This document shows positions 16,293 to 24,371 of a stretch of 27,028 bases of DNA, in pieces. Origin of the DNA: Oscillospiraceae bacterium. GTDB taxonomy: Bacteria; Bacillota; Clostridia; Oscillospirales; Oscillospiraceae. Position 1 is the first letter of the stretch. The number at the start of each line of letters is the position of its first letter. The stretch lies in NCBI GenBank assembly GCA_015068335.1, contig SVKT01000007.1:1-27028 (forward strand), in the 5' to 3' direction. Both the position numbers and the translations under genes were made by a program. The notes under the pieces were generated by a model, which saw only the letters and a list, made by a program, of their open reading frames with translations, had not been told where the DNA came from and did not search any database.

Positions 16293-17471
16293 TCAGGGTT
16301 TCACGCGCACCCAGGTCTCGCCTTCCAGGGCCTCGGCCACCAGGGCGTCGATGTCCAGCACCGCTTCGGCGGCGCGGACGTCCTCGATGTTGGGGCGAAT
16401 GGCGGGATGGCGGGGCGTGAACACGGTGCAGCAGTCCTCATAAGGCAGGATGGAGGTCTCATAAGTGCCGATCTGGCGGGCGATGCGGATGATCTCCACC
16501 TTGTCTGTGCCGATGAGGGGGCGCAGAATGGGCATAGAGGTCACGTCCTCGGTAACGCCCAGTGCCATCATCGTCTGGCTGGCAACCTGCCCCAGAGATT
16601 CGCCGGTGACCAGCGCGTGGGCGCCGGCCTTCTTTGCCACGGCCTCGGAAATGCGCATCATAAAGCGGCGCATAATGAGAGTGAAGTACTCCTCGGGGCA
16701 GTTTCTGCGAATTTCTTCCTGGATCTTGGTGAAGGGAATGATGTGGACCAGCATCCGGCCACAGTAGGCGGTGAGTTCCTGCGCCAGTTGGAGCACCTTG
16801 TCCTGCGCCTGCTGGGAGGTGTAGGGGGGAGAAACGAAATGCACCATCTCCAACTCCACGCCGCGGCGGGCGATCATCCAACTGGAAACGGGGGAGTCCA
16901 GACCGCCGGAGAGAAGGCTCACGGCTTTGCCGCCGGTGCCCACGGGCAGGCCGCCCGCGCCGGGCACGGAGGGGGCGTGGACATAGGCTGCCTTTTCCCG
17001 GATCTCCACGTACACGGTCAGGTCAGGCTTGTGGACATCCACCTTCACGTGGGGGAAGGCCTCCGCCAGTTCGCCGCCCACGGCCTGGGAGATCTGGATG
17101 GAATTCATATGGAACTGCTTGTCGGAGCGCTTGCTCTCCACTTTGAAGGTTTTTGCGGCGGCAAATTCGTCGGCCAGATAGGTCTTTGCGGTCTCGACAA
17201 TGGCGTTCAAGTCCTTCTCACAGGGCACGGCACGGGCCACGGTCACCACGCCGAAGATCTGCCGGGCGGCGGTGTAGGCCGCCTCCATATCGCAGTCCTC
17301 CTTCTGGGGCTCCACGTAGATGGTGCTCTGGCGCACGTAGATCTGGAAACTGCCGCAGTTTTTCATACGGCGGCGGACGGTGTTGACCAACTTGTCCTCG
17401 AAGGAGCGGCGGTTCAGACCTTTCAGCACCACTTCGCCCAGTTTGAGCAGCAGCATTTCGTTGTTGTTCAT
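16293..17471 (-). CDS. thiI: tRNA 4-thiouridine synthase ThiI, short form
   Basis: Makes s4U at position 8 of tRNA with sulfur from a cysteine desulfurase. It has 392 residues: an N-terminal ferredoxin-like and THUMP region (to about 165), then the ATP-pyrophosphatase domain with PP-loop LLSGGLDSPV. ALVTGESLGQVASQT and ILPYEDCCTVFTPRHP also match. The C-terminal rhodanese domain of the enterobacterial enzyme is absent, as usual in Firmicutes. AAGGAGG lies 10 nt before ATG 17471; the preceding codon TTG (7 nt spacing) could also start. No iscS-type gene is adjacent. cinA follows in the same direction. Confidence 0.95.
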   Translation of the reverse strand: MNNNEMLLLKLGEVVLKGLNRRSFEDKLVNTVRRRMKNCGSFQIYVRQSTIYVEPQKEDCDMEAAYTAARQIFGVVTVARAVPCEKDLNAIVETAKTYLADEFAAAKTFKVESKRSDKQFHMNSIQISQAVGGELAEAFPHVKVDVHKPDLTVYVEIREKAAYVHAPSVPGAGGLPVGTGGKAVSLLSGGLDSPVSSWMIARRGVELEMVHFVSPPYTSQQAQDKVLQLAQELTAYCGRMLVHIIPFTKIQEEIRRNCPEEYFTLIMRRFMMRISEAVAKKAGAHALVTGESLGQVASQTMMALGVTEDVTSMPILRPLIGTDKVEIIRIARQIGTYETSILPYEDCCTVFTPRHPAIRPNIEDVRAAEAVLDIDALVAEALEGETWVRVKP

Positions 17472-17516
17472 CAAGGAAGTTCCTCCTTACGATTCGTTCA
17501 AAATCATCGAGCAAAT

Positions 17517-17545
17517 ATTATACACGATAATTTACAAAAGAAAAA
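17517..17545 (-). promoter_or_regulatory. thiI promoter
   Basis: Perfect TATAAT (17517-17522 on the minus strand) with a poor -35, TTTTTC, at 17-nt spacing. Divergent from the flavoprotein promoter. Confidence 0.65.
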
Positions 17546-17568
17546 GCCCTATTTTCGCGGCAGTTTCC

Positions 17569-17577
17569 TGCTATAAT
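17569..17577 (+). promoter_or_regulatory. Extended -10 promoter of the flavoprotein gene
   Basis: TGC then TATAAT. No matching -35 is visible, as is common for extended -10 promoters. Confidence 0.65.
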
Positions 17578-17634
17578 AAACTGGAAGAAGTATGAATGAC
17601 CCATCACCGAAACAGAAAACAGGAGGATGAACGT

Positions 17635-18261
17635 ATGAAGATCGTTGCCATCAACGGAAGCCCCCGCAAAAACGGAAACAACGCCCAACTGCTGGAAGTG
17701 GTCCGCCGCGAGGTGGAAGCCGCCGGCGTAGAGTTTGAAGTGGTACAGCCCGGCGCCCACGTAAAGCCCTGCCTGGCCTGCTACCATTGCCTGAGCACCG
17801 GCTCTCTGCGCTGCATCCAGGACGATGACGGCGTCAACGAGATCATTGCAAAGTGCATCGAGGCCGACGGCATCCTGCTGACCTCTCCCGTGTATCACTC
17901 CGGCATCGCCGGCAATATGAAGTGCGTCATTGACCGATTGATGCTGGCGGCAGGCTGCGGCGTCAACCAGATGCGCCACAAGGTGGGCGGCGCCCTGTGC
18001 ACCCTGCGCCGCAGCGGCGGCAGCGAGACTTATCACCAGTTGCTGGCCGCGATGGACTGTATGGAAATGGTCATCGCCACCTCCGACTACTGGGGCGTGG
18101 CCCACGGCGCCGACCCCGGAGAGGTGATGCAGGACGAGGAGGGCCTGGAAGTGGCCGCAAGACTTGGCAGAAATATGGCGTGGCTGGTGAAGGCCGTGGC
18201 TGCGGCCAAGGACGATGCCCCCGCCTACGCACCCCGTCCGATGACCAACTTCATCCGATAA
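17635..18261 (+). CDS. Flavodoxin-fold NAD(P)H oxidoreductase with an Isf-like cysteine motif
   Basis: A 208-residue cytosolic FMN-binding protein. The N-terminal phosphate loop INGSPRKNGN and the SPVYHSGIAGNMKCVIDR segment fit the NADPH-dependent FMN reductase fold. Residues near 43-60 read CLACYHC then seven residues then C, giving Cx2Cx2Cx7C. That spacing matches the [4Fe-4S] ligand pattern of archaeal iron-sulfur flavoprotein (Isf), so a cluster is possible but not shown. AGGAGG lies 8 nt before ATG 17635; an in-frame upstream ATG (17596) lacks a ribosome site. Monocistronic. The electron acceptor is unknown. Confidence 0.87.
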   Translation: MKIVAINGSPRKNGNNAQLLEVVRREVEAAGVEFEVVQPGAHVKPCLACYHCLSTGSLRCIQDDDGVNEIIAKCIEADGILLTSPVYHSGIAGNMKCVIDRLMLAAGCGVNQMRHKVGGALCTLRRSGGSETYHQLLAAMDCMEMVIATSDYWGVAHGADPGEVMQDEEGLEVAARLGRNMAWLVKAVAAAKDDAPAYAPRPMTNFIR

Positions 18262-18269
18262 ACAAGAGG

Positions 18270-18293
18270 CGCCCCGGAGAACACTCCGGGGCG
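18270..18293 (+). terminator. Hairpin after the flavoprotein gene
   Basis: CGCCCCGGAG, loop of 4, CTCCGGGGCG. Strong stem but only a short T run (GGTTTG), so moderate as a terminator. Confidence 0.6.
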
Positions 18294-18320
18294 GTTTGCT
18301 ATTTAGGAAAGGAAGAAGAA

Positions 18321-18350
18321 AAGGGCACTCCCGATACAAGGAGTGCCTTT
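18321..18350 (-). terminator. Terminator after the DUF4230 gene
   Basis: On the minus strand AAAGGCACTCC, loop of about 8, GGAGTGCCCTTTTCTTC. Confidence 0.8.
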
Positions 18351-18365
18351 AAAGGTGTTATTCGC

Positions 18366-19109
18366 TTATTTTTTGAGCGTTTCGAATTTGACGGTGTAGC
18401 CCTGTTCCTGAACCACATCGTTATTGACCAGTTTTTCGATAATTTCTTTTGCATTTTCAAGGGCCTTGTCCAAGATGCCGTTTTCGATTGCGCGCCTTTC
18501 CATCGCTTCTTTGCTGACGGCGTCAAACTGTCTGACATCCTGGACCTTCACGGGATTGAACAAACCGTCTTTTTCGTCCAGGGTTTCAAAACTGGTGCTG
18601 TCGATTTCGTGAGAAAGGATCTCAGCATCGGGCATATGTATGATAATTTCTTTGCTTGCGTCCTTGATCTCCACGATGATCTTATCTATCGTTACGCCGG
18701 CTTTGATAATTCCGTCCCACTTGGCAACAAAAGACTTTTTCGTAAAAGGAATGTTTACACCAAATACTTTTTGGGGATCTTCAAACTTTCCGGCATCGGT
18801 ATATAAGTATTCGATGGTTGCAAGTTCACCAATACCCTTGATTTCCGCCTCGATCAGACTAAGAGAGACTTCTTTTGAAACGGTATTATCGAAAATGTGG
18901 GCGGCATTGGCCAGATCGTCTTTTAATTTTTTGTTTTCCTCGATTAACGAATCAATCTCGTTTTCGGACTTCTGCGCAGCGGTCGAATAACCCTTGAAGA
19001 AGATTGCCAGAAATGCTGCAATCAATACTACGGCAATGATTCCCCACTTAATCATTTTCGCCTTGTATCGCACGAGTGCGCTCAATTCGTTTTTGTGTTC
19101 GCTATCCAT
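18366..19109 (-). CDS. DUF4230 domain protein, membrane-anchored
   Basis: A 247-residue protein of unknown function. A Lys-rich cytosolic N-terminus (about 20 residues) is followed by one membrane helix (WGIIAVVLIAAFLAIFF). Then come a short coiled coil (SENEIDSLIEENKKLKDDL) and an extracytoplasmic DUF4230 domain (ELATIEYLYTDAGKFED, then IVEIKDASKEIIIHMPDAEI). AGGGAG lies 6 nt before ATG 19109. It follows the antiporter by 72 nt with no terminator between, so co-transcription is likely. Its codon and base use is visibly more AT-rich than that of the antiporter, which hints at separate acquisition. Confidence 0.82.
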   Translation of the reverse strand: MDSEHKNELSALVRYKAKMIKWGIIAVVLIAAFLAIFFKGYSTAAQKSENEIDSLIEENKKLKDDLANAAHIFDNTVSKEVSLSLIEAEIKGIGELATIEYLYTDAGKFEDPQKVFGVNIPFTKKSFVAKWDGIIKAGVTIDKIIVEIKDASKEIIIHMPDAEILSHEIDSTSFETLDEKDGLFNPVKVQDVRQFDAVSKEAMERRAIENGILDKALENAKEIIEKLVNNDVVQEQGYTVKFETLKK

Positions 19110-19181
19110 ATTTTTCTCCCTCTCTATGTTTTTGTTTTGCACAAAAGCGTTTGTAAATTTCGCGCATTTAATGCGGCACTG

Positions 19182-20579
19182 TTATTTGGACTGGTTCTGT
19201 TCGGTATGGGACTGCTCGCCGTGCTTCTGATTGACGTGTTTGAGATAGAAGCGGTGCCAGTGGTGGCGGTGCTCGGAGGGATGGAACAGTTCGGAGATCT
19301 GCAACTTGTTCTCGCGGCGGTTGCGGACGGCCTCCGGCATAGGCTTGATATCGCCGGCGGCGGTCAGGGCGGCCTTGGTCATCATAGGACCGACCAGTTC
19401 ATAGACCAGCACGGCAAACAGGATAATATTGCGGATCAATTCGCCTTCTTCGCCCAACTGCTTGGCGGTCATACACATACCCAGCGCCACGCCGGCCTGG
19501 GGCAGCAGGGTGATGCCCAGATACTTGCAGATCTGAGGCGCGCAATGGGCCCATTTGGCGCTCATCAGCGCGCCGAAATACTTGCCCAGAGAGCGGACGA
19601 TGATATAGATCACACCGATGACCACGATGTAGCGCTCGTTGAACACGCTCAGTTCCAACTCTGCGCCGCTGACCACGAAGAACAGCGCCAGCAGGGGAGA
19701 AGTCCAGCGGTCGGACTTTTCCATCAGGTCGTGGGAGAGGGGGCAGGTGTTGCAGAACACGGTGCCCAACATCATACAAACCAGCAGAGAAGAGAACTTT
19801 ACGTGCAGGTCACCGATATGGAACTCCATCATAGACAGCGCCACCGTCAGGAACACGAAGGCGATGGTCAGGTTCAGACGGTTGGTGTTGGAGTTGAACA
19901 TCCGCTCCATCTGGGTCAGAAGCCAGCCCAGAACAGCGCCCAGCAGCAGGGAGAACACGATCTCCACCAGCGGCGTCAGCAGAACGGAGATCAGATCCAC
20001 CGTGCCGCTGATGAGGGTGCGTGCGATGCCGAAGGACACGGCGAACACCACCAGACCCACGGCGTCGTCCAGTGCGACGATGGGCAGCAGCAGGTCGGTG
20101 AGAGGACCGCGGGCCTTGTACTGACGGACGACCATCAGCGTGGCGGCGGGAGCGGTGGCGGTGGCGATGGCGCCCAGGGTGATGGCTTGTGCCACGGAGA
20201 GTTTCTCGGGCATCAGCACGTGGATGCCGATGAGGACGGCATCCACCAGCAATGCGGCGAACAGCGCCTGCACCACACCGATGATCAGCGCCTGCCGGCC
20301 GGTGGATTTCAGCGCGTCAAGACGGAACTCGTTGCCGATGGAAAAGGCGATGAAGCCCAGGGAAACATCGGCCACCAGAGAGAGGGCGGTCACAGCCTCC
20401 ATAGAGGAGAAGCCCAGACCTTCGATGCCCAGGCGACCCAGACAGTAGGGACCGATGAGAACACCGGCGATGAGGTAGGCGGTGACAGAGGGCAGTTTCA
20501 GCGGCTTGAACACGCGGGTCATCAGCAGAGCCGCCAGCATTGCGACGGAAACAGACAGGAGAATAGCCAAGGGATGCAC
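19182..20579 (-). CDS. CPA2-family cation/proton antiporter
   Basis: A 465-residue inner-membrane protein with about 12-13 helices that exchanges Na+ or K+ for H+. The conserved ion-site pair of Asp is in PIVALDDAVGLVVF (near residue 170). VFKPLKLPSVTAYLIAGVLIGP is the typical CPA2 entry. No RCK/TrkA-N regulatory domain follows; instead a soluble tail ends in a His-rich stretch (HPSEHRHHWHRF). GTG 20579 is the first start. TTG 20570 is a good alternative because AAGGTG is 6 nt before it, whereas GTG itself has no spaced ribosome site. The C-terminal flank leads into the DUF4230 gene. Confidence 0.92.
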   Translation of the reverse strand: MHPLAILLSVSVAMLAALLMTRVFKPLKLPSVTAYLIAGVLIGPYCLGRLGIEGLGFSSMEAVTALSLVADVSLGFIAFSIGNEFRLDALKSTGRQALIIGVVQALFAALLVDAVLIGIHVLMPEKLSVAQAITLGAIATATAPAATLMVVRQYKARGPLTDLLLPIVALDDAVGLVVFAVSFGIARTLISGTVDLISVLLTPLVEIVFSLLLGAVLGWLLTQMERMFNSNTNRLNLTIAFVFLTVALSMMEFHIGDLHVKFSSLLVCMMLGTVFCNTCPLSHDLMEKSDRWTSPLLALFFVVSGAELELSVFNERYIVVIGVIYIIVRSLGKYFGALMSAKWAHCAPQICKYLGITLLPQAGVALGMCMTAKQLGEEGELIRNIILFAVLVYELVGPMMTKAALTAAGDIKPMPEAVRNRRENKLQISELFHPSEHRHHWHRFYLKHVNQKHGEQSHTEQNQSK

Positions 20580-20587
20580 CTTCTTTA

Positions 20588-20616
20588 TTTATAATATTTA
20601 TAATTTTACTCTTGAA
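20588..20616 (-). promoter_or_regulatory. Probable antiporter promoter in an AT-rich island
   Basis: TTCAAG (20611-20616), 17-nt spacer, TATAAA (20588-20593); a second TATAAA lies at 20597-20602. The nearer one would start the RNA at about 20581, only 2 nt from GTG 20579, which favours leaderless initiation or the TTG start. Confidence 0.45.
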
Positions 20617-20719
20617 ATTCCGAATCCCAAGTATACTGCGCTGTCGCTGGAAATGCAAACAGCAAAGTGTTTAATTTCTGCTAAAAAACAGAAATTCAGA
20701 TGTAAATTATGCACAAAAG

Positions 20720-20756
20720 ACAAAAACGGCAGACAGGCGTTACGTCCTGCCTGCCG
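20720..20756 (-). terminator. comM terminator
   Basis: On the minus strand CGGCAGGCAGG, loop of 8, CCTG-T-CTGCCG with one mismatch, then TTTTTGTCTTTT. Confidence 0.85.
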
Positions 20757-20787
20757 CAGTGTTTGCGGGAAGGGGGATGTGCTGCGA

Positions 20788-21738
20788 TCAGCCTTTCAGA
20801 ATGTCCGTGTTGCGGTACTGGATGGCCTCGGCAAGATGGGCGGCGGAAATGGTTTCTGCGCCGTCCAGGTCGGCGATGGTGCGCGCCACCCGCAGGATGC
20901 GGTCGTGGGAGCGTGCGGTAAGGCCCATACGGGCAAAGGCGGATTCCAGAAGTTTTTCGCCGGCGGTGTCCAGCGGACAGGCTTCGGCGATGGCGGAGGC
21001 GGGCATATGGGCGTTGCAGGCGATGCCTGTGCCCGCGAAGCGGCGCAACTGGATGGCGCGTGCGGCGTTCACCCGCGCCTTGACCACCGCCGAAGATTCA
21101 GGCGTTTCCCTGCGGCGCATCGCCTCGAATTCCACAGAGGGGACGCTGACGTGGAGGTCGATGCGGTCCAGCAGCGGGCCGGAGATCTTTTCGGCGTATT
21201 TTTCCGCGTCCCGGTGGGAGCAGGTGCAGCGGCCGCTGGGATGTCCCCGCCAGCCGCAGCGGCAGGGATTCATCGCGCAGACCAACTGGAACCGGGCGGG
21301 CATATGCAGCGTGCCGCCGGCGCGGGCCACGGTGACCTCGCCGTCTTCCAGAGGCTGGCGCATCGCTTCCAGCACGTCCCGGTGGAACTCCGGCAACTCG
21401 TCCAGAAACAGAACGCCGTTGTGGGCCAGAGAGATCTCGCCGGGGCGCAGCGCCGGGCCGCCGCCGGAGAGGGCGGAAGCCGAGGCGGTGTGATGGGGGC
21501 TGCGGAAGGGACGCCGGGTCAGCAGGGGATGTTTGGGGTCTGCTAGTCCCGCTACCGACCAGATGGCGGACACCGCCAGCGCCTCCTGCCGGCTCATATC
21601 CGGCAGAATGGAGGGCAGGCGCTTTGCCAGCATACTCTTGCCGGCGCCCGGAGAGCCGATCAGAAGTACATTATGTCTGTGACTCACGGTTTGGGAAAAG
21701 CCGCAATTTCCAAGGGTTTTATGTTTTGTAATGACCAA
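20788..21738 (-). pseudogene. comM: ComM/YifB Mg-chelatase-like AAA+ ATPase, 5' half removed by an inserted element
   Basis: ComM is a hexameric helicase that helps integrate DNA taken up by transformation. Whole proteins are about 500 residues. Here the N-terminal Lon-like domain is missing and homology begins at HRHNVLLIGSPGAGKSM (Walker A), near position 21690. The rest is complete: VLFLDELPEFHRDVLEAMRQ (Walker B), CAMNPCRCGW with the zinc-type Cys, GPLLDRIDLHV, and the C-terminal lid to ...RNTDILKG. The first 17 or so codons of the open frame (TTG 21738 to about 21690) are AT-rich element DNA. The element also provides an AGGTGGT ribosome site 4-5 nt before that TTG, so a 316-residue truncated ATPase could still be made. 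The missing 5' half should lie beyond the right end of the window. Confidence 0.9.
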
Positions 21739-22041
21739 AACACCACCTAAAAATCAAGGGTCTAAAATGAAAAAATCTGTGATTTGAAAAATTTTTGAGT
21801 CGCATAATGACCGAATACTGTAGAAATATTATGCGAGTGGAATTATATCATAAATGGGTCATTTCTTCAAGTTGAAGAAAATAATGGAAGGGTTTGATTT
21901 TCGTAATTAGTTTAGAGGCTGTTGTAAATATCTCTCTTTTGCCCTCAGATTAGCCCAGATTTCTTTTGAGGGAAAAGGTGAGAAAATATAGGGTTGAAAA
22001 AATAGGCTGTCAGAATCGATTAAAACAGGAGCAGGCATAAC
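21739..22041. other. Element left end, non-coding
   Basis: A gene-free, AT-rich 300 bp between truncated comM and the recombinase. It holds a 9-bp perfect inverted repeat (TCGCATAAT at 21800-21808, ATTATGCGA at 21828-21836). TAATGACC occurs at about 21729 and 21805, with an inverted, related GGGTCATT near 21857. Such spaced, partly symmetric motifs next to the junction are the kind of place a serine recombinase binds, but assignment as an attachment site is inference. Confidence 0.4.
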
Positions 22042-22054
22042 CTATGCCTGCTCC
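22020..22054 (-). terminator. Recombinase terminator
   Basis: On the minus strand GGAGCAGGCATA, GGT, TATGCCTGCTCC, then TGTTTTAATC. The recombinase stop codon lies inside the stem. Confidence 0.8.
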
Positions 22055-24117
22055 CTTTCTTTGAGATAGATTAGATATTGTTGATAGAGTTCATCAACAT
22101 AGTCTTTGATTTGTTGGTTGACAGATTTGCTTTCAATGCCTAAGTCTTTAATATAACCATCTACACCAAAAGCATTACTGGTATAGCAATGAGGAGAAGT
22201 TGAAGTAGGCCAATCCTTCTTTGTGGTTTTAGAAATGCTTTCCTTTTTATCTTCAATGGTCAAGTCATCTCTGTCAAAAGGATGAACTTCGGGCAAAGGG
22301 ATAGTTTTCCTTTTGGTTTGAATGAAACTGGCTGGGGCCTCATAGTTTGGTATTCCCTCTCTGAACTTATAGCTAAAGTCCTCATAACCCATTTTGATTA
22401 GTGCAGATGCTTTTGCAGTAGGTTTGAGGACAGGCATAATGATAGGTTCAGGTGGTCTACCACCTGTGTTGTTTATGGTTTTACCAGCAACACGAAGTTC
22501 AGAAAGTAAGTCAAAGACTTCCTGACGAGTGTAGGTTTGTTTGATGTTCAGACACAGGTTGAGTTCTTCGTTTATGGTAGCAAACAGTTCATCTATTTTT
22601 TGGTACAATTCAAAAGTTGGTGTAGTAAGAACGGTCTGCTCCTGCTCCAAACTTTTAATTTCTGCTTCCAAATCGGTTATTTTAGCAGTGAAAGCAGTTA
22701 GTGTATCGGCAGAAAAGTCGTTTTGCAGTTGGGATAATAGACCATCCTTTAGGCCTTTTTTATTTTGAAGCAATACACCGATTTCAGCCAATCTCTTTTG
22801 AACTTCCTCGTCTCCATTAGGGTTTCTCATTTTTTCAAGGTAAGCCTCAAGAAAAGTGATGAGAGTGATGATGGTGCTTTGAAAGTCTGATTCAATTAAC
22901 CAATGAAGGTCTGTCTTTTGCAATTTGGTGATATGCTCTTCCAATTTGTAGTTGAACAAGTTATTGCAATTACAAGCGCCTACTCCTCGTGTTGCCTTGG
23001 TGCTACACTTAAAGAACCCTCGTCCCCCATTGTGGTCATAAACAAAATGATTTCCACAGTATTGGCACACAAGGAAATCCTTGAAAGAGTTATGGACAAT
23101 GCCTTTTCCCTTGCTGCTGTTATTTTCGGGGTTTGTCCTGCGCTTTTTTCTTGCTTCTTTAGCAAGCCTAAATTTCTCTACGGAAATAATAGCAGGAATA
23201 TCGGGATGTTCTTTTAGCCTGCTTTCATAGTCTGCTGTAACTTGGGCAAAAGGAAGTTTTTCAAAGATAGTGCCAGTTGTGTATTTTCCTACGGTATTCA
23301 AGCCACAATACTTTTCGTTGTTGAGAATACTTGTGACTTTCCTCGCAGTAATAAACCTACCATCTGAACTTTTCATGCCTTCTGCTTTCAATCGTTGGCT
23401 GGTTGCTTCCGAACCTAAACCTTCAATGCAGTAGTCAAAGACCTTATCTACAATCTTACTGTCAATCGGATTGATTGTGTAATAAGGGTTTCTCTCTTTG
23501 GTTTTCTTGTGATAATCAAAACCAAAAAGTGGTCCTGAAATTCTATTTTCATCTCTGTAAATCTGGTTGACAATATCTCTGCTGCGGGAAAGACCTTCAG
23601 AATAAGCCATATCTTCATCAAGACACTTACGAATAGCAGGCATATCCTCAGGATATCGGGTGCTTAAATCTCTATCTATGAAAAACACATAAACTTTTGC
23701 AAGTCTAAGGGTTTCAAGAATTTGATAAGCATTAATGTTTCGTGCGAGGCGAGAGGTTGAACGAATCCAAATTTCATTGAACTTTGGCTTTTTCTTAGGA
23801 TTGACAGAGACTTTATATATTCTCTGTTTCATCATCTTGTCAGGATACTTAGGATGTGGAATATCCGCACGGTCTTCAATTTCAACATCAAGTCCAGCAT
23901 CCTCCAACATTTCCTTAAATCCAGGACGATTGAGTTTTGTACCAGAGACACCATAATCGCAGTAAAACTTATCGCAAGCCTTATAGTGCTTAAACTCTGG
24001 TCTTTTGAGTAAGGTTCTAAAATAAGCAGGTTGGTTTTTAAAACTGCTCTGCTGTGCCTCTTTTTTTGTACTGACTCGATAATAGCCAGTCATTATAATG
24101 GTTTCTTCTTTTGCCAA
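22042..24117 (-). CDS. Large serine recombinase (site-specific integrase)
   Basis: Catalyses integration and excision of the element; 691 residues, usual for the class. Order: resolvase catalytic domain (GYYRVSTKKEAQQ with catalytic Ser near residue 16; IWIRSTSRLARN and DEDMAYSEGLSRSRDI), recombinase domain (about 190-300: PLFGFDYHKKTKERNPYYTIN to NNEKYCGLNTVGKY), zinc ribbon (CQYC near 350 and a second Cys cluster, GACNCNN), a coiled coil (about 440-530), then a long C-terminal tail. I chose TTG 24117 because AAGGGGG lies 8 nt upstream; the frame stays open to 24201 without a ribosome site. Transcription probably starts near 24239 at the motif-bearing promoter, leaving a leader of about 120 nt. 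Oriented toward the comM junction. Confidence 0.93.
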   Translation of the reverse strand: MAKEETIIMTGYYRVSTKKEAQQSSFKNQPAYFRTLLKRPEFKHYKACDKFYCDYGVSGTKLNRPGFKEMLEDAGLDVEIEDRADIPHPKYPDKMMKQRIYKVSVNPKKKPKFNEIWIRSTSRLARNINAYQILETLRLAKVYVFFIDRDLSTRYPEDMPAIRKCLDEDMAYSEGLSRSRDIVNQIYRDENRISGPLFGFDYHKKTKERNPYYTINPIDSKIVDKVFDYCIEGLGSEATSQRLKAEGMKSSDGRFITARKVTSILNNEKYCGLNTVGKYTTGTIFEKLPFAQVTADYESRLKEHPDIPAIISVEKFRLAKEARKKRRTNPENNSSKGKGIVHNSFKDFLVCQYCGNHFVYDHNGGRGFFKCSTKATRGVGACNCNNLFNYKLEEHITKLQKTDLHWLIESDFQSTIITLITFLEAYLEKMRNPNGDEEVQKRLAEIGVLLQNKKGLKDGLLSQLQNDFSADTLTAFTAKITDLEAEIKSLEQEQTVLTTPTFELYQKIDELFATINEELNLCLNIKQTYTRQEVFDLLSELRVAGKTINNTGGRPPEPIIMPVLKPTAKASALIKMGYEDFSYKFREGIPNYEAPASFIQTKRKTIPLPEVHPFDRDDLTIEDKKESISKTTKKDWPTSTSPHCYTSNAFGVDGYIKDLGIESKSVNQQIKDYVDELYQQYLIYLKEREQA

Positions 24118-24245
24118 TAGCAAAACCCCCTTTATTTTTTTCTGACCTAATGTGTATACAATAGCGCAGGATGGTTGAATCTCAAGTCTTGAAATCATCA
24201 ACGGGATGCGCTACCATCGAAGGTCACATTACAGGTTGTGTAGAA

Positions 24246-24284
24246 AGGATAACACAACTCATTTTTCCGTTCGGGGAATCCTCC
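24246..24284 (-). promoter_or_regulatory. Motif-bearing promoter of the recombinase (copy 4 of GGAGGATTCCCCGAAY)
   Basis: On the minus strand GGAGGATTCCCCGAAC (24269-24284) is followed after exactly 17 nt by TATCCT (24246-24251) with TGT just before it. The geometry is the same as that of the three array copies near 26000. No -35 of the TTGACA type is present; the motif takes its place. Confidence 0.65.
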
Positions 24285-24300
24285 ATAGACAAGCAAAGCA

Positions 24301-24329
24301 TTGAAAACTGAAGGTCTTTTTGCTATACT
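24301..24329 (+). promoter_or_regulatory. Promoter of the 510-residue gene
   Basis: TTGAAA (24301-24306), 17-nt spacer ending in TGC, TATACT (24324-24329): a near-ideal vegetative promoter, lacking the 16-mer. Just after the start lies a 6-bp inverted repeat, ATTGAT (24341-24346) and ATCAAT (24355-24360), a possible operator. It is back-to-back with the recombinase promoter. Confidence 0.8.
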
Positions 24330-24371
24330 GGATTTAATGAATTGATGTCAAAAAATCAATGAGGTGTCCTT

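Noticed and set aside
18270..18350. A gene between the flavoprotein and DUF4230 genes
   Set aside because: The space is filled by two back-to-back hairpins, one for each convergent gene.
19095..20594. A 499-codon plus-strand frame opposite the antiporter
   Set aside because: His/Gln-rich shadow of a membrane-protein gene.
22541..23956. Several short plus-strand frames inside the recombinase
   Set aside because: Opposite a gene with clear serine-recombinase domains; none has a ribosome site or homology.
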